Position numbers and translations under genes: made by a program. From Acidobacteriota bacterium (GTDB lineage: Bacteria > Acidobacteriota > Thermoanaerobaculia > Gp7-AA8), in the NCBI GenBank assembly GCA_016184115.1, contig JACPDH010000022.1, positions 25,093 through 89,092 on the forward strand: 64,000 nt of DNA. Direction: 5' to 3'. Shown piece after piece: positions 57,458-64,000 of this stretch. The notes under the pieces are model-generated. The model did not search any database and was not told where the DNA came from. It was given only the letters and a program-made list of their open reading frames with translations. Position 1 is the stretch's first letter, and each line of letters starts with the position of its first letter.

Positions 57458-58053
57458 GTCTTGCGGTGCGGGACGCAGTCGGAGTCACTCACAGGCTGAT
57501 ACATCGTCATGCTCTCGAAGGCGTCCTGATCGACTTGCGCGAGCCAGAACGACGCGGAGTCGCCGGCCCCCCCGCCATTCAGCGAACGAAGAGAGACGGT
57601 GTATTCCCCTGGCGGGAGATAGGCCGGGTATGTGTCCGTCGTGTAGTAGTTGGACCACTTCTGCCCGCCGTAGTCCACCGAACAAGTAATGCATCGATTG
57701 AACTGGCCGCACATCGCGTCATCAGCCAGACCGTTTGCCCCGAGTGTAAAGAATGGGATGTACCCGCCGTCGGTCGGGGCGAGTTGCGCTTCGTAATGGT
57801 GCGCGCAATCGAGCGCGTATTCGTTCACGTCGCCGAAAAACCATGCGCCAGTTTCCGACACGGAGATCGAGCGCTCCGCAACACTCGTCGCGCTGGGGAA
57901 TGGTACCGATTCGTACGCGGGTGTATTGATGAAGCTCCCGAAGATCATCGCGCTTGGCGCTTTGTCAGCGGGAACGGGCTTGGCAGCAAACGTTGGGGAA
58001 ACGACGGATGTCATCGCAAGGATTGCAAGTGCAACTACGCGTCGCTGGCTCAT
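57424..58053 (-). CDS. Exported protein, first structural gene of the AraC-headed cluster
   Basis: A 209-residue protein; the ATG at 58053 gives the signal peptide (MSQRRVVALAILAMTSVVSPTFAA). A Cys-rich stretch (ALDCAHHYEAQL, MCGQFNRCITCSVDYGG) and a beta segment (LPPGEYTVSLRSLNGGGAGDSASFWLAQ) follow. The end (SDSDCVPHRKTWSTRSYSWAA) overlaps the next gene in another frame. See the finding on a possible frameshift. Confidence 0.65.
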   Translation of the reverse strand: MSQRRVVALAILAMTSVVSPTFAAKPVPADKAPSAMIFGSFINTPAYESVPFPSATSVAERSISVSETGAWFFGDVNEYALDCAHHYEAQLAPTDGGYIPFFTLGANGLADDAMCGQFNRCITCSVDYGGQKWSNYYTTDTYPAYLPPGEYTVSLRSLNGGGAGDSASFWLAQVDQDAFESMTMYQPVSDSDCVPHRKTWSTRSYSWAA

Positions 58054-58088
58054 GATCGTGGCAATTTCTCTCAAGCTGGAGGTGAAAC

Positions 58089-58469
58089 TCAGTTCGAAGG
58101 ACGGCGGAGTCTACTCCGCTCTTGGTGGCGATGGGAAGTCACATCAATTTCCACGCGAAACGAGCTCGGCGCCCGGTGGAGGAGTCGGCGGAACGTCCGA
58201 AAGAAGGTCGCACGCGTCCCGAATCCCGAGCGTTGGGCAATCGCGGCGATCCCGAGCGTCGTCGTCTGCAGCAATTGGATCGCAACCCCGAGCTGACGCC
58301 GCTTCATGTACGTCGAGGGAAGTTCGCCGTAACGCGCGCGAAACCGCTTCGACAGCACCGAAGGGGCAATCGAGAGATGCTGCGCGAGCTCGCGCACATG
58401 TGGGGGTGTGCGATGGAACACGCACAGCTTCACGTACGCGTCCGTGACGGCACGAAGATCCCGCTTCAT
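58089..58469 (-). CDS. AraC-type DNA-binding protein (single domain)
   Basis: A 126-residue protein that is almost only an AraC C-terminal domain: two helix-turn-helix motifs (VRELAQHLSIAPSVLSKRFRARYG and IAAIAQRSGFGTRATFFRTFRRLL). No ligand-binding domain is present. It lies 35 bases upstream of the exported-protein gene on the same strand, and is the likely regulator of the cluster. Confidence 0.85.
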   Translation of the reverse strand: MKRDLRAVTDAYVKLCVFHRTPPHVRELAQHLSIAPSVLSKRFRARYGELPSTYMKRRQLGVAIQLLQTTTLGIAAIAQRSGFGTRATFFRTFRRLLHRAPSSFRVEIDVTSHRHQERSRLRRPSN

Positions 58470-58770
58470 ACAGAGGAGTGGCGATAGCGAGGTGTTTCCC
58501 TACCCCCATGGAGCGACTTCCTGGGCGAGGGGGGTACGCGCTTCGCTCGCCGACGCGCATACTCCGGACCAGGGTCACGCGCGCCCGTGATCGCCGCGTC
58601 GCCGCCGAATCGACGAACCGGTTCCCATGGAATGAATGCTGCAACCGCTGCTCATGCCCGACGCGCGAAGCGTGTCGCGCCGGATGGCGAGGTCGTCGTC
58701 GCGCTCAACTGCGCAACGCATCGCCTCGGGAGCAGTCGACGTGCTCGCCCGACGACGCGCTGCTCTTCGA

Positions 58771-58938
58771 GCGGAAATGCTCCTGAACCACCTCGCAGAA
58801 ACCCTGGTACGAGAAGGTGCGGTCCTGCTCGAGAAAGCGCCCGTGAAGGACGCGGATGCCCCGCGCCTTCGCGAGGCTCTCGAGCTCCTCGAGGAGGCGG
58901 CGCTTGCCAATTCCGGCGTCGGAGACGTACTCGCGTAC
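58771..58938 (-). pseudogene. Remnant of an AAA-ATPase domain (AAA_16-type regulator)
   Basis: Read on the minus strand, about 56 residues (DAGIGKRRLLEELESLAKA..., then RVLHGRFLEQDRTFSYQGF) match the P-loop part of large signalling ATPases linked to adenylate cyclase or Ser/Thr kinase domains. Walker A is damaged: the residue after the lysine is Arg (GKR) in place of Ser/Thr. The frame breaks on both sides and no full gene surrounds it, so it is a decayed fragment. The remaining 58470-59087 stretch shows nothing else. Confidence 0.72.
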
Positions 58939-59087
58939 CGCCGCAACCAATCACAGTTCACCGAATTGTGGCCGCCCCCCTCTCGGACTCTTCCCCACCC
59001 GAAGCGATAATGAACCAACGCCAACAACTTACCCGGCTCGTCGGAGCACGAGTCGGTTTTTGCTCTCGACCATTCGGGAGGTTTGCA

Positions 59088-60188
59088 ATGCTTCATCGTC
59101 GTCTCGCGAGCCTGTTGATCGCGGCCGCTGCCCTCATCCCAACTTCGGTCGCGGCTGACGAGGTCTACCTGTCGGTCGCCGGTAGTGTCGGCGTCTTCCG
59201 TACCGACGCAAGGATCTTCAATCCGTCGTTCACTGCCGACATCGTCGTGAACGCGAGTTTTCTCCCGGCCGGAAACATCGCGAACACCGGGGTCACTCCG
59301 AAAGCGATCACGATTCCGAAGCGGACGATGGTCGCGTACGACGACGTCGTCGCATCGCTCTTCGGCGCAACCGGGCTCGGCGCGATTCGCCTCGTCTCCG
59401 ACGGAGATTTCATCGCCACACAGCGCATATACGCCGTCGCGAGCGACGGAACCCTGGGGCAGTTCGTCCCCGGCCTCGACATCGCCACGGCACGGACGAA
59501 GAACGTCATCATTCAGCTCAAATCGAACGGAGCTGCGGGAACGAAGGGGACCTTCCGAACGAACGTCGGCTTCGTGAACCCGAACGCCACCGCGGCGAAC
59601 CTGACGCTCACACTCTACGGGAAGGCGAATGGAGTGGTCGGCCAGGCAGCGACGCTGCGGATCGAGCCGTTCGGCGTCGTCGCTCCCGCGAGCATCGCGA
59701 CCTACTTCAACAATCCATCGGAGGATCTGTCAGACGCCTGGCTGAGCGTTCGCGCCGACGCCGCGGTCTTCGCCTACGGTTCAGTCGTCGACAACGGCAC
59801 GACCGACCCGACCTTCGTTCCGGCGTTCGAGGACACCGGCGAGGCTCCCGCGGGTCCCGAGCCGGAGGAGAAGACGGTCATCGTCGGTCCCGACTTCACG
59901 TTCGAGCCCGAGACACTCACGATTACCGCCGGCGACACCGTCACGTGGTTGTTCCGATCGACACACACCACGACCGCCGACAGCTCGAGCGTCGAGAAGT
60001 GGAGCTCCGGCACGAAGAATGACGGCGACGAGTTCGTCCATGTGTTCGACCAACCCGGCGTGTTTCCTTACCACTGTGCCCTGCACAGTGCGAGCGGCGG
60101 GACGGGAATGAACGGCACGATCGTCGTCCAGCCGAAGGATGACCCCCCGCCGTATCCGTACGCTCAGCAGCCGGCGCACGACCATTGA
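59088..60188 (+). CDS. Secreted protein with A-B module and C-terminal cupredoxin
   Basis: A 366-residue protein; GGGAGG lies before the ATG at 59088 and a signal peptide follows (cut near SVAADE). Residues ~25-150 match the A half (VYLSVAGSVGVFRTDARIFNP...) and ~150-260 the B half (FRTNVGFVNPNA...SVVDNGTTDPTFVPA) of the module seen twice in the LRR protein. The C-terminus (~270-355) is a plastocyanin-like cupredoxin: HTTTADSS, YHCALHSASGGTGM give the His, Cys, His and Met ligands of a type 1 copper site. It may be a periplasmic or surface electron-transfer protein. Confidence 0.85.
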   Translation: MLHRRLASLLIAAAALIPTSVAADEVYLSVAGSVGVFRTDARIFNPSFTADIVVNASFLPAGNIANTGVTPKAITIPKRTMVAYDDVVASLFGATGLGAIRLVSDGDFIATQRIYAVASDGTLGQFVPGLDIATARTKNVIIQLKSNGAAGTKGTFRTNVGFVNPNATAANLTLTLYGKANGVVGQAATLRIEPFGVVAPASIATYFNNPSEDLSDAWLSVRADAAVFAYGSVVDNGTTDPTFVPAFEDTGEAPAGPEPEEKTVIVGPDFTFEPETLTITAGDTVTWLFRSTHTTTADSSSVEKWSSGTKNDGDEFVHVFDQPGVFPYHCALHSASGGTGMNGTIVVQPKDDPPPYPYAQQPAHDH

Positions 60189-60275
60189 GTCGCGGCCAAA
60201 TGGCGAACCGATCTCGGTAAGGCGGGCCGAGTGCCGTCGGTGAACGAGTGACTCGCGCGCTCCGCCTAGCCCGCA

Positions 60276-60423
60276 TGGCCTGAACTTAAGAGGAAGAGGC
60301 CGAAGTTAGAACGATGAACGATGAAGTTTGAACCCAGAAAAGGGCCCCGGGCGGGGGTTTCAGGGTTTAGCATCCAAACTTCTACGCTCTAACTTCGAGA
60401 CTTTCGTCCCTAAGTTCAGGCCA
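60276..60423. repeat. Heptad-built hairpin, copy 3
   Basis: The left arm 60302-60340 is identical to 37255-37293 (7-mers GTTAGAA, CGATGAA, CGATGAA, GTTTGAA, CCCAGAA). The right arm (to about 60396) has diverged, yet the outer stem TGGCCTGAACTTA (60276-60288) pairs perfectly with 60411-60423. It lies between convergent genes, 3' of the cupredoxin gene and directly at the stop of the kinase gene. Confidence 0.85.
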
Positions 60424-60429
60424 TTGGGG

Positions 60430-63102
60430 CTAGTCCTCGCGCAGCAGCGACGTCCAGTTCAGGATGACGTGGAACGCGACGCTCGATCGCGCCGTCGTCG
60501 GAACATTGAGCAGAATCCTCTCGCCGTCGGCAGTGACGTCCTCGAAGATCGGCGTGTCGCGATCGGGCGGCTCAGGCAACGCGAAGAGCGCCTTCGGCAC
60601 TCCGGGACGGAAAACAGGAGTCGCGGTAATCGCGACCGACATCACCTGCCCATCCGGCGCGACGTAGAGGAGCTCCTTGTCGCCGCGCGTCCAGCGCACC
60701 TGCGCGCCGCCGCCATTCGAGATCTGCCACTGCTCGAAGGAACCCGAGGCAGGACGGACGTAAACTTCCGTCCGACCCGATTCGTCCGAGGTGTACGCCA
60801 GCCACTTCGCGTCGGATGAGAGCTCGACCGAGGTCTCGCTAAAGGGCGTTCTCAGTATCGTAGACGGTTTCGCGTTCGGGGTCGTGCCTAGAAGCAGCAC
60901 GTCCTCATTCGTATCGGGTCGTTGCTCGGAAATATAGATCGCGCTGCCGTCCGGCGTCCACGATCCGGTTGCCTTCCAGTACGGCGACTGGAAGAGCGTT
61001 TCGACGTCGCCGGCGGACGAGAGCGATTTGACGCAGAGATCCGCCGCCGCCCTCGGCTGGCAGACAAATGCGAGCTTCTTCGAATCGCGACTCCACATCG
61101 GCGAACTGAACAGGCCGCTCTTCTGCGTGATGCGGAAGCGCCTGTCGTACTGCAGGTCGAGAATCCACATGTCGTTGACGTTCACTGTAGTCTCCGCGAT
61201 CGCGACGGCGACCTTCGTGCCGTCGGGAGAGATTCGCGGTGTAACGTTGAATGCGGGTGTGCCGAGGTCGCCTAACGGACGACCGTCGCGCCCAACCCAT
61301 CGAAGCGCAGACTTGCGGGCAACTTCCGGGAGATAGACGAGCTGGCCCGTATTCGATGCCGTGAAGCACAGCAGATTCTTCGGTTCCCACAAACTGATCT
61401 TCTCGTCCTGGACGGGGACCGGTTGGCCGATCAGTCTCAGTTTCCTGGTATCGAAGCGCCAGGCGTAAAGGTCGTTACCTCGTCCGAACAGCAAGTAGCC
61501 TGGCTCGATGTACTGTGCATTCGTCGAGCCTTCGATCAGCTCGGTGGAATCGAGCGAGTCTAGCGACGCGAGCATCAGCCGGCCGACTTCGCCGCTCGCC
61601 TCGCGTCGGCGCGAGATGTAGACGAAGTGCCTCCCATCGGGGAGGAAGTGCGGGAGCCGGTTCGTGACCTCCTTCGTTTCGTCGAAGCGTGTCGCGTCTT
61701 TCGGTTTACCTCCCATCGCCGGAATCAGCTTGATCGGCGACCTGATGTTAGGCGCATAGAGGATGAGGTCGCGCGCTCCCCACGTTCCACCGCGCCCAGT
61801 CGGCGCGTCGGCGAGAACCTGCGGCGAGCCACCTCGAAGATCGAGCTTCTTCAATTTGCCGTCTGCAAAGAAACCGAGGTGGCGGCCGTCGGGCGACCAG
61901 AACGGATACGAAGCGCCTGTCGTACCGACGACCGGCGTCGCCTTCATTGAATCAAGGTCCCGGATCCAAAGCTGCCGCCCTCCATCGGTGAGGTTCGCGG
62001 CAAACGCGAGTCTCCTGCCGTCCGGCGAGAGCGAGAGGCCGAGGAGATCGAACGGGATGAGAGCAGCCTCGGCGGGCGGCTCAATCGTCGCACGAAAGGG
62101 TTCGGCGGGCTTCGGAGCCCGCCGCATCCACGCCGCCGTCGCGACGATCGCGGAGAGCGCGAAGAGCGCCGCAAGCCCCCACGCCAGCTTCTCACGCGTC
62201 TTGCGCCGCAGCGTCACCGAGGTCGCGACACCCGCCTGCGATCCCGCCTCGCTGAGCCACCGGAGCTCGCTCGCCACGTCGTGCGCCGACTGCCAGCGGT
62301 CGTCCGGGTCTTTCTCGAGGCACTTGCGCACGATGTGATCGAGTGCCGGTGGCGTCATCGGCGTCACCGACGAGATCGGCGCCGGATGTGAGGAGACGAT
62401 CGCGGCGATGAGACTCGTCTTCGTCGATCCCTCGAACGCCCGCTTCGCAGTCGCCATCTCGTACAGAAGCGCGCCTAACGCAAAGATGTCGGTCCGCGCG
62501 TCGGCCTCGCGCCCCTCGAGCTGCTCGGGCGCCATGTACTGGAACGTTCCGAGGATCGTCCCTTCCTGCGTCAATGGCCTGGCCTGCGTCGCAGCCTCGG
62601 TGAAACCGCCTAGTGGATTGCTGTCCACGCCGCTCCGCGCGAGGCCGAAGTCGAGGAGCTTCGCCCCCGTCTTCGTCAGCATCACGTTCCCCGGCTTGAG
62701 GTCGCGATGGATGATCCCCTGCTTGTGTGCGCGGTCGAGCGCGTCGGCGAGCTGCGAACCGACGCGCAGCAGCTGGTCGGGTGCGAGCGGGCCCTTCTGC
62801 AACCGGTCGGCGAGCGACTCGCCGTCGAGCAGCTCCATGACGAGGAAGTGCGTCTCCTCGTGATGCCCCACGTCGAAGAGCGTGCAGATATTCGGATGGT
62901 TCAGCGACGAGATCGTCCTCGCCTCCCGCTCAAAACGCGCTTTGAGCTGCGGGTTCGACGCGAAGCCGGGCGGGAGCACTTTGACCGCTACATCTCGATC
63001 GAGCCGCGTGTCTTTCGCGCGCCAGACCTCACCCATGCCGCCCGCGCCGATCGGCGCGACGACCTCGTACGGACCGAGGTGGTTGCCAGGGGCCAATGCC
63101 AT
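60430..63102 (-). CDS. Ser/Thr protein kinase with C-terminal beta-propeller
   Basis: An 890-residue protein (start 63102, MALAPGNHLGPYEVVAPIG). Kinase domain ~8-280: GAGGMG loop, K41 (VAVKVL), HRDLKPGN (132-139), DFG (151-153), MAPEQLEG. A membrane helix follows at ~312-332, then a TolB/WD40-like (PD40) propeller (SLSPDGRRLAF, PFWSPDGRHLGFF and further copies). This architecture is very abundant in Acidobacteria. The propeller probably senses an extracytoplasmic ligand. Confidence 0.93.
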   Translation of the reverse strand: MALAPGNHLGPYEVVAPIGAGGMGEVWRAKDTRLDRDVAVKVLPPGFASNPQLKARFEREARTISSLNHPNICTLFDVGHHEETHFLVMELLDGESLADRLQKGPLAPDQLLRVGSQLADALDRAHKQGIIHRDLKPGNVMLTKTGAKLLDFGLARSGVDSNPLGGFTEAATQARPLTQEGTILGTFQYMAPEQLEGREADARTDIFALGALLYEMATAKRAFEGSTKTSLIAAIVSSHPAPISSVTPMTPPALDHIVRKCLEKDPDDRWQSAHDVASELRWLSEAGSQAGVATSVTLRRKTREKLAWGLAALFALSAIVATAAWMRRAPKPAEPFRATIEPPAEAALIPFDLLGLSLSPDGRRLAFAANLTDGGRQLWIRDLDSMKATPVVGTTGASYPFWSPDGRHLGFFADGKLKKLDLRGGSPQVLADAPTGRGGTWGARDLILYAPNIRSPIKLIPAMGGKPKDATRFDETKEVTNRLPHFLPDGRHFVYISRRREASGEVGRLMLASLDSLDSTELIEGSTNAQYIEPGYLLFGRGNDLYAWRFDTRKLRLIGQPVPVQDEKISLWEPKNLLCFTASNTGQLVYLPEVARKSALRWVGRDGRPLGDLGTPAFNVTPRISPDGTKVAVAIAETTVNVNDMWILDLQYDRRFRITQKSGLFSSPMWSRDSKKLAFVCQPRAAADLCVKSLSSAGDVETLFQSPYWKATGSWTPDGSAIYISEQRPDTNEDVLLLGTTPNAKPSTILRTPFSETSVELSSDAKWLAYTSDESGRTEVYVRPASGSFEQWQISNGGGAQVRWTRGDKELLYVAPDGQVMSVAITATPVFRPGVPKALFALPEPPDRDTPIFEDVTADGERILLNVPTTARSSVAFHVILNWTSLLRED

Positions 63103-63145
63103 CGTGTCGGGAATCGATGAAATTGTCGCACGAATCGACGGCTCG

Positions 63146-63366
63146 CGGCGGCACATTCCGATTCGCCGCGGCGGCGCGAAGTGCCGCTCCCCTCCCCGCA
63201 CGTTTCACGCCGCCTTCGGCGGCACGCCGTCACGGAGTGCCGGCGCTACGAGCACGCGCTCCACCTCGTGGCGGCACATTCCAATGTGCCGCGGCGCCGC
63301 GGCAGCGCCGCAACTCAGCGCCGCCTAACGTGCCGCTCCGCGGCACCGTAACGGCCAGAGGCCGTT
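63146..63366. repeat. Cluster of GC-rich palindromes
   Basis: Several small hairpins: GCGGCACATT CC AATGTGCCGC (63271-63292), CGCCGCCTTCGGCGGC near 63209, GTGCCGCTCCGCGGCAC near 63330, AACGGCCAGAGGCCGTT near 63350. No gene is supported. The 63103-63378 gap has an octamer at 63323. Confidence 0.75.
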
Positions 63367-63378
63367 CCCACTAAGCGA

Positions 63379-64000
63379 TCACCCAAGCACCCGCGCTACG
63401 TCCTCAATCCTCGCGTCGATCTCGATCATCCGCGAGCCGTGTTCCCGCTCGACGTTCTTCATCACGATCTCGGGATCCTTGAGCAGGTTGCCCGTCAGAA
63501 TCCCGACAACCGTTTCGTCGCGACCGATCAACCCTTCACTCCGAAGCCGCCTCGCCCCCGCGAGCGCGCAGGCCGACGCCGGCTCGCAGCCGATCCCCGC
63601 GCCGTCGATCATCGCCTTCGCCTCGAGGATTGCCTCATCCGTCACTTCGGTCACGACACCGTTCGTCCTCTCGATCACCGCACGTGCCTTGTCCCAGCTG
63701 ACCGGATCGCCGATGCGAATCGCCGACGCGATCGTCTCCGCCTGAATGGCGATGCGCTCGCGGAAGCCCTCCGCAAAACCGCGATAGAACGGATTCGCTC
63801 CGCTCGCCTGCACCGAAGCGATGCGCGGAAGCTTGTCGATCCATCCTCCTTCGAACGCTTCGAGCATCGCCTTGCCGATCGCGCTCGTATTGCCGAGGTT
63901 GCCGGCGGGGAGAACGATCCAGTCTGGAGCGCGCCAGTCGAGGTCCTGGAGAATCTCCCATCCGATCGTCTTCTGCCCTTCGATGCGGAACGGGTTGATC
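63379..64000 (-). CDS. thrC: Threonine synthase, C-terminal part (5' end outside window)
   Basis: The frame is open to the window end, so the N-terminal part with the PLP lysine is missing; about 206 residues are visible. LPAGNLGNTSAIGKA, ASGANPFYRGF and VEREHGSRMIEIDARIEDV match the threonine synthase core. The enzyme converts O-phosphohomoserine to threonine. No neighbouring threonine genes are in view. Confidence 0.88.
   Translation of the reverse strand, partial: INPFRIEGQKTIGWEILQDLDWRAPDWIVLPAGNLGNTSAIGKAMLEAFEGGWIDKLPRIASVQASGANPFYRGFAEGFRERIAIQAETIASAIRIGDPVSWDKARAVIERTNGVVTEVTDEAILEAKAMIDGAGIGCEPASACALAGARRLRSEGLIGRDETVVGILTGNLLKDPEIVMKNVEREHGSRMIEIDARIEDVARVLG

Noticed and set aside
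58575..59096. Alternative long minus-strand frame over the cupredoxin leader region
   Set aside because: It is arginine/serine-rich without motifs; only the short AAA-like segment in another frame has recognisable similarity.

Overview
The window is GC-rich, densely coding DNA from a Gram-negative-type bacterium. It carries beta-barrel outer-membrane proteins, a TonB-dependent receptor, a TolC/RND efflux set and Lgt. Several genes point to Acidobacteriota, possibly a Thermoanaerobaculia-like lineage: a GWxTD protein fused to an 'acidobacterial' VWA domain, a Ser/Thr kinase with a WD40/TolB-like propeller, an S46 dipeptidyl-peptidase, a planctomycete/acidobacterium-style ECF sigma factor coupled to a kinase, DUF4388, and secreted proteins with lineage-typical C-terminal modules. 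The phylum call is an inference from gene content; there is no rRNA here, and I recognised no tRNA.

Layout. 1-2.4 kb: riboflavin genes (ribD 3' end, ribE) and an unknown gene. 2.8-10.3 kb: a minus-strand run with rmuC, a class V aminotransferase, aroC, lgt, a DUF4388 protein and a cysteine desulfurase. 10.3-15.5 kb: GWxTD/VWA exported protein, two-subunit serine dehydratase, BtpA-like protein. 15.6-18.4 kb: sigma factor plus kinase and small proteins. 18.5-26 kb: membrane and exported proteins, cysS, ruvA and a pair of secreted paralogues. 26-30.5 kb: TonB receptor, FecR and ECF sigma (a FecIRA-like set). 30.6-36 kb: DUF190/crcB/mscL, a GNAT acetyltransferase, S46 peptidase and DUF4410. 36.5-43.8 kb: Crp/Fnr regulator and a DUF2892-tolC-adaptor-RND operon. 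44-52.6 kb: YbaK-like deacylase, mprF, a giant LRR protein and a membrane protein. 52.6-58.5 kb: a minus-strand cluster of uncharacterised exported proteins headed by an AraC-type regulator, with lower GC. 58.5-64 kb: an AAA-ATPase gene remnant, a secreted cupredoxin protein, a large sensor-like kinase and the 3' part of threonine synthase.

The most unusual signals are at DNA level. (1) Nearly every longer non-coding stretch holds heptanucleotide (7-bp) tandem repeats, each locus with its own unit. Several are arranged as array - core - reverse-complement array, or as perfect long hairpins built of 7-mers, including one hairpin type present three times. (2) The octamer GCCTAACG/CGTTAGGC occurs at least 19 times, in several reading frames and in intergenic DNA, using codons otherwise rare here; it looks like a HIP1-like genome-wide motif. 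(3) A paired secreted module is shared by the LRR protein (two copies) and the cupredoxin protein (one copy). (4) The AraC-headed exported-protein cluster contains a tandem novel family and a probable frameshift or overlap.
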